A stretch of DNA of 35,495 bases from a bacterium (GTDB lineage Bacteria; Sysuimicrobiota; Sysuimicrobiia; Sysuimicrobiales; Thermofontiviventaceae). Shown piece after piece: positions 17,036 through 24,872 of the stretch. The notes below the pieces were generated by a model that did not search any database, was not told the DNA's origin, and worked only from the letters and a program-made list of their open reading frames with translations. How positions within the stretch are numbered: position 1 is the stretch's first letter; every line of letters begins with the position of its first letter. Location: positions 1-35,495 of the forward strand of contig JAUQQG010000031.1 of NCBI GenBank assembly GCA_030550015.1, given 5' to 3'. The translations under genes and the position numbers were made by a program.

Positions 17036-18079
17036 TCAGTACGCAAAAGGCCACAGGTCGAGGTACCGCTTGAACTTCCTCAGGAGCATGGCTAGGCCCC
17101 CCGGCTCCCAGATCAGCAAGCCGATGATCACCATCCCAAACAGGACCTCGCGCGCAGGGACTGCGATCTTCCCGAACATGGGGAGGACTTTGATGAGCAG
17201 TGGGGTCAGGATCTTCAGGCCCTGGGAGAGGAAGACGACGAACGCTGAACCTAGGTGCGGTCCCCAGATGCTTCCCATCCCGCCGATCACGATCATCGCG
17301 ATGTAGTCGATGGAGGTCAGGATGGTGAAGTGCTCGGGAGTAACAAGCTTGTTGTAGTGGGCCCAAAGGCTCCCAGCGAGGCCTGCGTAAAGCGCGGCCA
17401 ATCCGAAGCTTAACACCTTGTACCGGAGCAGATTGATCCCCAGGACCTCCGCCGCATAGTCTCGATCACGCACAGCCATGAAGGCAAGCCCGTACCGGCT
17501 CCGGATGATGTTTGCCGCGAAGATCCCGCTCCCCAGCCAGAGGACCAGCAGGAGATAGTAGAACTGCACTTCCGTCTCCACAACAAACCCTCCCACCCCT
17601 GCGGGCGGAACAAGGATCGCCCCAGTCCCCCCGGTGGCGTGGATGATCATGTACTCGATGAGGAACTGGAAGGCAAGGGTGGCGATGGCAAGGTAGAGGC
17701 CCTTGATGCGCAGGGATGGAAGTCCTACGGCTGCCCCAAACAGGAAGGCGACCAAGCAGGCCAACACCATGGCCACGGGGAAGGCAAATCCGAACCGCTC
17801 AGATGCGAAGGCAGATACATAGGCCCCTACAGCCATGAACGCAGCATGCCCCAGGGAAATCTGCCCTGTAAACCCTGTGAGGATGGCCAAGCCCGTTGCA
17901 CCAATAGCGAAGATGCCGATGATGTTCATCAGGAAGATGTACCGGCCAAGGAGGAAGGGAGCGGCGGCGAGGGCAGGGACGAGGAGGGCGAACCCAACTC
18001 GGTAGAAGGCCGTATCCAGCAAGGCCATATCTGCCGCGTAGCTCACCTTATAATCCCCACAGGGGCGCACAGCCGCCAT
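17036..18079 (-). CDS. livM: Branched-chain amino acid-type ABC transporter permease LivM
   Basis: Membrane permease of about 347 aa with eight or more hydrophobic segments. The family signature LTGFTGQISLGHAAFMAVGAYVSA is visible in the first third, RIKGLYLAIATLAF in the middle, and IVIGGMGSIWGPHLGSAFV, the coupling EAA-like region, in the last third. The open frame begins at 18133, but an ATG at 18077-18079 with GAGGGACTGAG upstream is a better start; the M 17 residues further in (MALLDTAFYRVG) is also possible. It lies 92 bases downstream of livH, with which it forms the channel. Confidence 0.92.
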   Translation of the reverse strand: MAAVRPCGDYKVSYAADMALLDTAFYRVGFALLVPALAAAPFLLGRYIFLMNIIGIFAIGATGLAILTGFTGQISLGHAAFMAVGAYVSAFASERFGFAFPVAMVLACLVAFLFGAAVGLPSLRIKGLYLAIATLAFQFLIEYMIIHATGGTGAILVPPAGVGGFVVETEVQFYYLLLVLWLGSGIFAANIIRSRYGLAFMAVRDRDYAAEVLGINLLRYKVLSFGLAALYAGLAGSLWAHYNKLVTPEHFTILTSIDYIAMIVIGGMGSIWGPHLGSAFVVFLSQGLKILTPLLIKVLPMFGKIAVPAREVLFGMVIIGLLIWEPGGLAMLLRKFKRYLDLWPFAY

Positions 18080-18171
18080 CTCAGTCCCTCTCGCACATAT
18101 TCCCTCTCTCGCAAAGGGAGAGGGGGTACGCACGCACCGAACCCGATGAACCCGATCAACGCAATGAACCT

Positions 18172-19050
18172 TTAGAGTCGCTCAATGTGCTCCGTCCCAA
18201 ACAGGCCGTAGGGGCGAATCATCATGACCGCCAGGATGATCAGAAATGCGGTGATATCCTTGAACCCGTAGATGATGTGCGCGTCGATATATCCCCCGAT
18301 GAGGTTCTCTACAAGCCCCACGATGAAGCCACCCAGGATCGCACCTGGGATACTGTCGAGGCCACCCAGGATAACTGCGGCGAGAGCCTTCAGCCCCACG
18401 AAGCCCAGAGCGACGTTCACCCCGAGCCAGAGACCGAGGAGGACCCCTCCGATTGCAGCAGCGATGGCCGCAAAGGCCCACGCATAGGCCACGACCCGCG
18501 TGAGGCTCACGCCCAGGGTGGAAGCGGTGAGCTGTTCATTGGCCGCTGCGCGCATGGCGATGCCTAGGTAGGTCATCTTGAAGAAGAGGCCAAATGCCGC
18601 AAGGAGCAGGATTGCAGTCAAAGCGCTCCAGATCCCAAGCTGGGGGACCTGCGCTCCGCCGAGGCGGATGAGGCCCGCTGGGAGAACGGGAGGGAACTGG
18701 CGGGTATCCCCTCCCCAGATCCCCACCATAAGCCCACGGATGATGTAGCCAAGGGCAAGGGTCACGATGATCACCGAAAGGAGGGGTTGCCCGAACAGGG
18801 GGCGCATGATTACCCGCTCGACGGCGAACCCCAGGAGCGCCGCGATGACGAGAGTCCCAAGCACTGCCAGGGGGAACGGGAGAACACCGGTCAGAGCAAT
18901 GGCCAGGTAGCCGCCAAAGAGCACGAGCTCCCCATGGGCGAGGTTCAAGACCTTCGTAGCCTTGAACAGAAGAGCGAACCCAAGGGCGATGAGGGCATAG
19001 ATGCTCCCTACCGCAATCCCCATCACCATAGACTGGACTACGAACTCCAT
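18172..19050 (-). CDS. livH: Branched-chain amino acid-type ABC transporter permease LivH
   Basis: Second permease, 292 aa, with about eight transmembrane helices. Family signatures are GIAVGSIYALIALGFALLFK at the start, then VLNLAHGELVLFGGYLA, and AAVILGGLDSIPGAILGGFI as the cytoplasmic coupling loop. A purine-rich GAGGCGGGAG precedes the ATG. It lies between the acyl-CoA synthetase-like gene and livM on the same strand, so livG, the synthetase, livH and livM most probably form one transcript. Confidence 0.93.
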   Translation of the reverse strand: MEFVVQSMVMGIAVGSIYALIALGFALLFKATKVLNLAHGELVLFGGYLAIALTGVLPFPLAVLGTLVIAALLGFAVERVIMRPLFGQPLLSVIIVTLALGYIIRGLMVGIWGGDTRQFPPVLPAGLIRLGGAQVPQLGIWSALTAILLLAAFGLFFKMTYLGIAMRAAANEQLTASTLGVSLTRVVAYAWAFAAIAAAIGGVLLGLWLGVNVALGFVGLKALAAVILGGLDSIPGAILGGFIVGLVENLIGGYIDAHIIYGFKDITAFLIILAVMMIRPYGLFGTEHIERL

Positions 19051-19107
19051 CTCCCGCCTCTAGGCCTTGGCCCAAGCAAGAGGAACAATGTCCCTGAAGC
19101 CATTCTT

Positions 19108-21075
19108 CTACTCCTTCACACTCCGCAACAGCAACACGGGCCGGATCTCCCCGATACGCCCGTCCTCGTACCGCACGGTGAAGGTCGCCTGGTAGGTCTC
19201 TTGATCACCGAACAGGGCCTCGATGAGGTCCTTATACCGCTCCGCAATGAACCGGCGCCTCAGCTTCCGGGTCCTGGTCAGCTCATCGTCATCGGGATGG
19301 AACTCCTTATAGAGGGAGACGAACCTGCGGATGCGCCACTCCGGCCGCAGGCGCCGGTTCACCTCGGCGACGATCCCTCCTAGGAGGTCCAACACCTCGG
19401 GCTTCTGGGAGAGATCGGTATAGCTGGTGTAGGCGATCCCTCGATCTTCCGCCCACTTCCCCACGTTGCGCATGTCGATGTTCAGGATCGCGGCAAGGTA
19501 AGGCCGCTCCTTCCCTCCCACCACCATGGCCTCCTGGATGTAGGGAGTGAACTTCAGCATATTCTCAATCACCTGCGGCCCCACCTTGGAGCCGTCGGAA
19601 AGCTCGATGACATCCCCCATGCGGTCGAAGCAGATCACGTCCCCACTCGGGTCGATGGCGCCGTAATCCCCGGAGTAAAGCCACCCGTCCCTGAGGGCCT
19701 GCATCGTCGCCTCAGGGTTCTTGTAATACCCCAGGAAGACGCTCGGGCTACGGCTGACGATCTCACCCTCTGGGGTGGTGCGCACCTCCGTCTCTGGCAG
19801 CGGCGCACCCATGGTCCAGAAGCGTACCTGCCCGTCCCTGTGGACGCAGGAGATCCCAGCGATCTCCGTCTGTCCATAGATCTGTTTGAGGTTCAGGCCG
19901 AGGGCGCGGAAGAATTTGAAGTAGTCAGGACCCAGGGCAGCCCCTCCTGTCCAGGCGACGCGCATGCGCCGCAATCCTGCTTTGTCCAGGACTGGCCGGT
20001 AGACAAGCCAGTAAGAAAGGAGCCGTGCGAGCTTGAGCCAAAAGGGAAGGGGCTTCCCTTCGGACTCCATATGCACGAACCTCTCCCCGAGATGCATGGC
20101 GAGGTCGAAGATCCGCCTCCGGACCCACCCACTGTCCATGATCCGGACCATGATGGAGGAGTGGATCCCTTCCCAGATGCGCGGGGGCGCAAAGGTAAAG
20201 TGCGGTCCGATCTCCCGGAAGTCGCGCTGGGCCGTCTCCGGCTCCTCCGGGAAGTTCACCGTAAACCCTGCCAGGAGGTGGAGGGAGACGGAGATCATCT
20301 GCTCTCCGATCCAGGCGAAGGGCAGGTAGGAGACGAACTCGTCGCGCTCGGAGATCGCCTCGACTTGGCGGAAGTTGCAGGCCTGGGAGAGGAGGTTCCT
20401 GTAGGTCAGCATGGCGAGCTTGGGGAGGGCGGTTGTCCCGGAGGTCTGGCAGAAGATGGCCACGTCGTCGCCCTTCCCCTGGGAGACCATGGCCGCAAAT
20501 CGCCCGGGATCCCTGCGGGATGCCTCCTCCCCCAGTCGCTCCACCTCCTGAAAGGAGATCAGCTTGGGGTGGCGGTACCGCCACATCCCCCTCCAGTCGT
20601 CCACGATGATGCGGACGATTTTGGGGAGGCGGTCCTCCATCTCCAGGACTTTGTCGGCCTGCTCCTGGTCCTCGCAGAAGACAAACCGCGCATCGGAGAA
20701 GTCAAGTAAGATCGCAAGCTGCTCAGCAAGGCTGTCCTGATAAAGGGCGTAGGAGATCCCTCCCGCAGCCTGGGCCCCCAGCGCGGCGTAGTAGAGCTCC
20801 GGCCGATTATCCCCGATGATGGCGAGAACCTCCCCCTTTTGGAAGCCAAGCTCCACAAGCCCAAGGGAGAAAGTCCGCACGTGGTTTAGGTACTCTTGCC
20901 ATGTGATCCCCTGCCAAATCCCCATCTCCTTTTCCCGAAAAGCCACCTTTCCATGGCCAAAGCGCTGGGCATTGTGCATGAGAAGCTTGGGAAAGGTATC
21001 GAGGTCAGGGGAGACCTCCAAAGGTTCTCGTGGGCCCCGCCGCTTCACCTCTGCAGGTGCCTGCACGGCCGTCAT
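19108..21075 (-). CDS. Long-chain acyl-CoA synthetase-like AMP-dependent ligase in a liv operon
   Basis: Adenylate-forming enzyme of 655 aa in the long-chain acyl-CoA synthetase class. The phosphate-binding loop reads QTSGTTALPKLAMLTY, where TSGTTGxPKG is usual, so two conserved glycines are changed. The motif around QIYGQTEIAGIS fits the family A5 region, and WLYSGDYGAIDPSGDV corresponds to the A7 D-G-WxxTGD. The C-terminal domain has FDRMGDVIELSDGSKVGPQVIENMLK, in which the SDG-K-V-P pattern is that of long-chain ligases. The gene overlaps livG by ATGA and is followed by livH, so uptake and CoA activation are probably coupled. Similar synthetases are found in liv-type operons of other bacteria. 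The substrate is not determinable from sequence; a medium, long or aryl carboxylic acid is inferred. Confidence 0.85.
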   Translation of the reverse strand: MTAVQAPAEVKRRGPREPLEVSPDLDTFPKLLMHNAQRFGHGKVAFREKEMGIWQGITWQEYLNHVRTFSLGLVELGFQKGEVLAIIGDNRPELYYAALGAQAAGGISYALYQDSLAEQLAILLDFSDARFVFCEDQEQADKVLEMEDRLPKIVRIIVDDWRGMWRYRHPKLISFQEVERLGEEASRRDPGRFAAMVSQGKGDDVAIFCQTSGTTALPKLAMLTYRNLLSQACNFRQVEAISERDEFVSYLPFAWIGEQMISVSLHLLAGFTVNFPEEPETAQRDFREIGPHFTFAPPRIWEGIHSSIMVRIMDSGWVRRRIFDLAMHLGERFVHMESEGKPLPFWLKLARLLSYWLVYRPVLDKAGLRRMRVAWTGGAALGPDYFKFFRALGLNLKQIYGQTEIAGISCVHRDGQVRFWTMGAPLPETEVRTTPEGEIVSRSPSVFLGYYKNPEATMQALRDGWLYSGDYGAIDPSGDVICFDRMGDVIELSDGSKVGPQVIENMLKFTPYIQEAMVVGGKERPYLAAILNIDMRNVGKWAEDRGIAYTSYTDLSQKPEVLDLLGGIVAEVNRRLRPEWRIRRFVSLYKEFHPDDDELTRTRKLRRRFIAERYKDLIEALFGDQETYQATFTVRYEDGRIGEIRPVLLLRSVKE

Positions 21076-21833
21076 CCCGCCTCCTCCCCGAGATAGGCCT
21101 GGATCACAGCTGGATGATTCTGGATCTCCGAGGGGGGTCCCTCTGCGATCTTGACGCCGTAGTCCATCGCGATGAGACGGTCGGAGATGTCCATAACCAC
21201 GCCCATATCGTGCTCAATAAGCAGGATAGGGAGGCCTCGCACCTCTTTGAGTTCCAGGATATACCGGGCCATATCCATCTTCTCATCGACGCTCATCCCA
21301 GCCATGGGCTCATCGAGCAGGAGAATCCGTGGTTCCATCGCCAGGGCCCTTCCCAGCTCGACCTTCTTCTGGATCCCGTAGGGGAGGTCGGCCACCGGGT
21401 GGTAGCGGTATTCCTCGATCTCCAGGAAGTCGATGATCTCCTCGACCACGCGACGGTGCGCGGTGTGCTCCCGCTGGGCCGGTCCAAACCAAAGGCCGCA
21501 GGCAAGGAGGTTGGACCGCATGTGATGGATGCGTCCTGACATGATGTTGTCGAGCACGCTCATCCCCCTATAGAGGGCGATGTTCTGAAAGGTCCTGGCG
21601 ATCCCCATGGCCGCGCGGGCGTCCGGGGGAAGGTGGGTAATCTCCTTACCGTGGAAGATGATTCTTCCCCGTTGCGGCCGATAGAACCCGTTGATGCAGT
21701 TAAGGACGCTTGTCTTTCCGGCGCCGTTTGGTCCGATGATCCCGAGGATCTCCCCTGGTTCGACGGAGAAGCTCACTCCGCGCAGCGCCTGGACTCCTTT
21801 GAAGCTCACATGGAGATCCTCAACCTGGAGCAT
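21072..21833 (-). CDS. livG: Branched-chain amino acid-type ABC transporter ATP-binding protein LivG
   Basis: Second ATPase of the importer, 253 aa. Walker A is GPNGAGKTSVLN, followed by CINGFYRPQRGRI and the LivG-specific GIARTFQNIALY. Walker B is ILLLDEPMAGM and the H-loop is LLIEHDMGVVM. The ABC signature appears replaced by PYGIQKKVELGRAL, the normal degenerate form of LivG (LPYGxQRxLEIARAL). The stop overlaps the start of the synthetase gene by four bases. The gene is the first on the minus strand of this cluster and is divergent from the PaaK-like gene; the 100 bases between them should hold both promoters, though none is convincing by eye. Confidence 0.95.
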   Translation of the reverse strand: MLQVEDLHVSFKGVQALRGVSFSVEPGEILGIIGPNGAGKTSVLNCINGFYRPQRGRIIFHGKEITHLPPDARAAMGIARTFQNIALYRGMSVLDNIMSGRIHHMRSNLLACGLWFGPAQREHTAHRRVVEEIIDFLEIEEYRYHPVADLPYGIQKKVELGRALAMEPRILLLDEPMAGMSVDEKMDMARYILELKEVRGLPILLIEHDMGVVMDISDRLIAMDYGVKIAEGPPSEIQNHPAVIQAYLGEEAG

Positions 21834-21933
21834 GGAGGGGTACGGAATGTTCGCATAATTTTGGATCCTTTAATACTCTGGAGAGGTGTCAAACTCCTTC
21901 CGGCGAACTGTATAGGGCAAGGGGTGAGGGGGG

Positions 21934-23186
21934 ATGACCGACCCATCGTACGTCTTGTTTGACCCGGAGGAGGCGCTTCCTCTTGAGCACGCGCTGCGGC
22001 CCAAGAAGCGCGGCTTCGGGAGGTCCTCCAGTGGGCCTACGAGAGAGCCCCGGCAGTGAACGCCTTGTTCCACCAAGCTGGAATCCAGCCGGAGGAGATC
22101 CGCACCATCGACGACCTCCATCGCCTCCCCGTGACCAAGAAGGATCAGCTCCCGGAGATCCAACAGCGTTCCCTCCCTTTCGGCGGGTTCCTGGCCGTCT
22201 CCCGCGACCAGCTCCGACGGATCTTCGTCTCCCCCGGGCCTATCTACGACCCCGAAGGGACAGAGCAGGATTACTGGGGCTTCGCCCCTGCACTTCATGC
22301 TGCGGGGTTTCGCCGTGGTGATCTGGTCCTCAACACCTTCAGTTATCACCTGACCCCGGCGGGCCAGATGCTCGACCAGGCCCTCAGCGTGCTCGGATGC
22401 GTGGTGATCCCCGGTGGCGTCGGGAACACCGAGATCCAGGCCAGGGCAGTCCTGGACCTCGGTGCCAACGGGTTCACTGGCACCTTCAGCTTTCTTTCCA
22501 CCCTCCTCCACAAATTGGCAGAACAGTCCCCCCTGAGGGTTGCGTTCGTGACCGGGGAGATGGTCCCTGAGGCAGGGAGGAAACGATTGGAGGAAGCATA
22601 CCGGATCCGGATCAGTCAAGGATACGGAACGGCGGATGTTGGCCTCATCGCCTACGAGTGCCCCCTGAGGATGGGGATGCACCTATCCAGCCGTGTCCTG
22701 GTAGAGATCCTCGACCCGGAAAGCTCTGCTCCCCTCCCTCCGGGGCAAGTGGGGGAGGTTGTGGTGACATTCCTCAGCAAGGTCTACCCCCTGGTTCGCA
22801 TGGCCACCGGGGACCTCTCCTCTCTCACCGTGGATCCCTGCCCGTGCGGAAGGACGAGCCCGCGCCTCGTGCGCGTCATTGGACGCGTGGGGGATGCTGT
22901 GAAAGTGCGGGGGATCTTCCTCCACCCCCTCGAGGCCGACCGCGCCCTCTCCCAGGTGTCGGAGGTGGCGCGCTATCAGTTCGTGGTGACGAGACCAAAG
23001 GATCAGGATGAGCTGGAACTTCTGGTCGAGCTACATAATGAGGGGCCAGACCACCACGCCCTGCAAGAGAAGATTGCTCTCCTCATCCGTGAGAACCTCA
23101 AGCTGCGTGCAGATGTCAAGATCGTTCCCCCAGGGACGATTCCACTAGATGCCAAAAAGATCGAGGACCGCAGGGTGTGGGAGTGA
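21934..23186 (+). CDS. Phenylacetate-CoA ligase (PaaK)-like protein, with an apparent one-base deletion
   Basis: An adenylate-forming protein of about 417 aa if repaired. The ATG at 21934 follows GGTGAGGGGGG and opens MTDPSYVLFDPEEALPLEHA. Near 22000 the frame changes: the next frame gives QEARLREVLQWAYERAPAVN, the usual PaaK N-terminal helix, and continues to the stop at 23184-23186. One missing G in GCGGCCC would explain this. The PaaK fold is recognised from SQGYGTADVGLIAYEC (A5 region), VRMATGDLSSL and GRVGDAVKVRGIFLHPLEAD (A8 region). The ATP-binding loop, SSGTTGKP in PaaK, is replaced by SPGPIYDPEG. It may therefore act on a bound acid differently, or not as a ligase. It is divergent from livG and belongs to the transporter cluster. 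Confidence 0.78.
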
Positions 23187-23254
23187 ACTCAACCCTGCGG
23201 CTGTGCTCACGTCTCCCCTTCGCTCCCGGCCGTCGGCCTCCACCGGACTCACCC

Positions 23255-23274
23255 CGCCAAAATGAAGTTTGGCG
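23255..23274. repeat. Hairpin between convergent genes
   Basis: CGCCAAA and TTTGGCG form a 7-bp stem with a 6-base loop between the converging ends of the PaaK-like gene and the DUF488 gene. The position suits a bidirectional terminator. No T-run follows on either strand, so function is uncertain. Confidence 0.4.
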
Positions 23275-23295
23275 AGGGAGGGTCACTGATCGCCT

Positions 23296-23874
23296 TCACA
23301 CATGCGTGCCCGGTCGCCACACACGGCCAGGTTCGATGAGATGGACGACCTCCCAGGATCGGGACTGGAGCGCACGGGCAATGAATCTTCGATGGCAGCG
23401 CCATGGGAAGCGCTCGCTGCAAACCACCACAACCTTCTTCTCTCGTGCAAGCGCTTCCAGACGAAGGATCCCCTCCTGAAACAGCCTTGTCTCCATGAAG
23501 GCCTCATAGCCCCCTGGCCGGTATCCGCCGAGCTCCCTCCCGAGATGGACGTAGGCGATGCCCGCCTCCTCCAGGAAGGCCCGGAAATTCTCTTGGACGA
23601 AATGGGGGAACCGCTGGCTCGTCGGGAACCTCCGGACGTCCACGACAACTTCGATCCCGAAGGCTCGCAGGAGGTGGAGGAATTCCTCACGCGAGCGGGT
23701 GCTGGTTCCTGCGGTGAATACAAGTCCACGGAATCCTTTGCTTTCCCCTCGCAGAGCCTCTCCTCCTGGGCCGGCGCCTTCGTAGGAATGCCTAAGGCGC
23801 CCTGACCCCAAGCGGAGCCAAAGGGAAGGATCCGGGCTGAGGGGCTCAGGAGATCGTGAGAGGTGTAGCGTCAT
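23296..23874 (-). CDS. DUF488 family protein
   Basis: The conserved DUF488 domain covers about residues 50-190: TAGTSTRSREEFLHLLRAFG, VVVDVRRFPTSQRFPHF, AYVHLGRELGG and the characteristic VVVCSERFPWRCHRRFIA with its Cys and HR. The biochemical function of this family is unknown. The frame starts 28 bases inside the end of speE with ATG 23872-23874, leaving a 49-residue N-terminal part without homology; no better in-frame start lies closer to the domain, so the true start is unsure. The overlap implies translation coupled to speE, but a link to polyamines has not been shown for this family as far as I can recall. Confidence 0.8.
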   Translation of the reverse strand: MTLHLSRSPEPLSPDPSLWLRLGSGRLRHSYEGAGPGGEALRGESKGFRGLVFTAGTSTRSREEFLHLLRAFGIEVVVDVRRFPTSQRFPHFVQENFRAFLEEAGIAYVHLGRELGGYRPGGYEAFMETRLFQEGILRLEALAREKKVVVVCSERFPWRCHRRFIARALQSRSWEVVHLIEPGRVWRPGTHV

Positions 23875-24790
23875 CGATGACTCTCTCTTCTCCCTCCAGT
23901 GCCCTCCGCAGGACTTTGGGGAGGTGAAAGATCCGGATGTGGGTCTGGCCGTCGTAAAAACGGAGTCCCTGCAGGTTCCGCTTGGCGAGCCGGTTGTCTA
24001 CCTCCCCAGAGGAGAGAGCCAGGGGATCGTGCACGGAGGAGCCCGTTACGAATCCCCACAGGGAATCAAACGAGAAAATGAACTCGGCATAGGATCGCAC
24101 AATGGGGAACGCGGTCTTAAGAGTTCGGTGGATCGCCGCATGGTGGATATCCTGCCGATCGTAGCGGATGCCGAGAGCCTGGGCTACGACGATCCCCCCC
24201 TCTTTCAACCGGGATGCGAGAAGGGCAAAGAACTCCTTGGTGAACAGGTGGATGGAGGCGGAATCGGAGACGGGATCGGTCACGTCGTTGATAATCACGT
24301 CGTACTGTTCTTCATGCTCGGCAAGGTATCTCCGGGCATCGTCATACACCATCCTCACACGGGGGTCCTCGAAGCTGTTCTGATGCCAGGAGGGGAGGTA
24401 GGTGCGGCAAAGGTCAACGAGTTCCTCGTCGATATCGACCATCGTCACGGACTCCACAGTGGGATGCTTGAGGACCTCCCGGAGGGTCGCCCCTTCCCCT
24501 CCACCGAGGATGAGCACCGTGCGTGGCGCAGGGTGCGTGGTCATGGCGGGATGAACAAGGAGCTCATGGTAGATATACTCATCTGCCTCGACCGATTGGA
24601 TCTTCCCGTCAAGGATCAGGCACAACCCTAAGGAGGGGCTCTCCTGGATCACCACGTGCTGGAACTTCGTCCTGCGGTCCACGAGGGTCCGGCCGATGCG
24701 ATAGGCATGGAAGGTATCGGGTGTGTACCAATCGTAGAACCACACTCCCCGCATGATCTCTTCCTGCTCGTCCTTCCATCGATAGCGCAT
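23846..24790 (-). CDS. speE: Polyamine aminopropyltransferase, Thermus/thermospermine-synthase-like subtype
   Basis: Transfers an aminopropyl group from decarboxylated SAM to a polyamine acceptor. The 314-aa protein shows SVEADEYIYHELLVHPAM (acceptor and dcSAM contacts), then LGGGEGATLREVLKHPTVES. The E-G-A-T form, in place of the D-G-G of canonical spermidine synthase, is shared by Thermus SpeE and thermospermine synthases. MVDIDEELVDLC binds the adenosyl moiety, and NDVTDPV carries the catalytic aspartate. This suggests agmatine, or a triamine, as acceptor rather than putrescine. The ATG at 24788-24790 follows GGGAGAGGGACC; a second ATG 12 codons on is possible. It lies 82 bases after the DNA ligase gene and overlaps DUF488. 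It is one of two aminopropyltransferases in the window. Confidence 0.9.
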   Translation of the reverse strand: MRYRWKDEQEEIMRGVWFYDWYTPDTFHAYRIGRTLVDRRTKFQHVVIQESPSLGLCLILDGKIQSVEADEYIYHELLVHPAMTTHPAPRTVLILGGGEGATLREVLKHPTVESVTMVDIDEELVDLCRTYLPSWHQNSFEDPRVRMVYDDARRYLAEHEEQYDVIINDVTDPVSDSASIHLFTKEFFALLASRLKEGGIVVAQALGIRYDRQDIHHAAIHRTLKTAFPIVRSYAEFIFSFDSLWGFVTGSSVHDPLALSSGEVDNRLAKRNLQGLRFYDGQTHIRIFHLPKVLRRALEGEERVIDDATPLTIS

Positions 24791-24872
24791 AGGTCCCTCT
24801 CCCTGGTTGTTGGTTCTGTTGAACCCCGTGAGCGCGCGGGCCGGGATGAACGCAATCCACGCTTAAGGGTGC

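Noticed and set aside
21834-21933. livG/PaaK divergent promoters
   Set aside because: TTGACA is present on the minus strand, but no -10 at a proper distance follows, so no promoter feature was listed.
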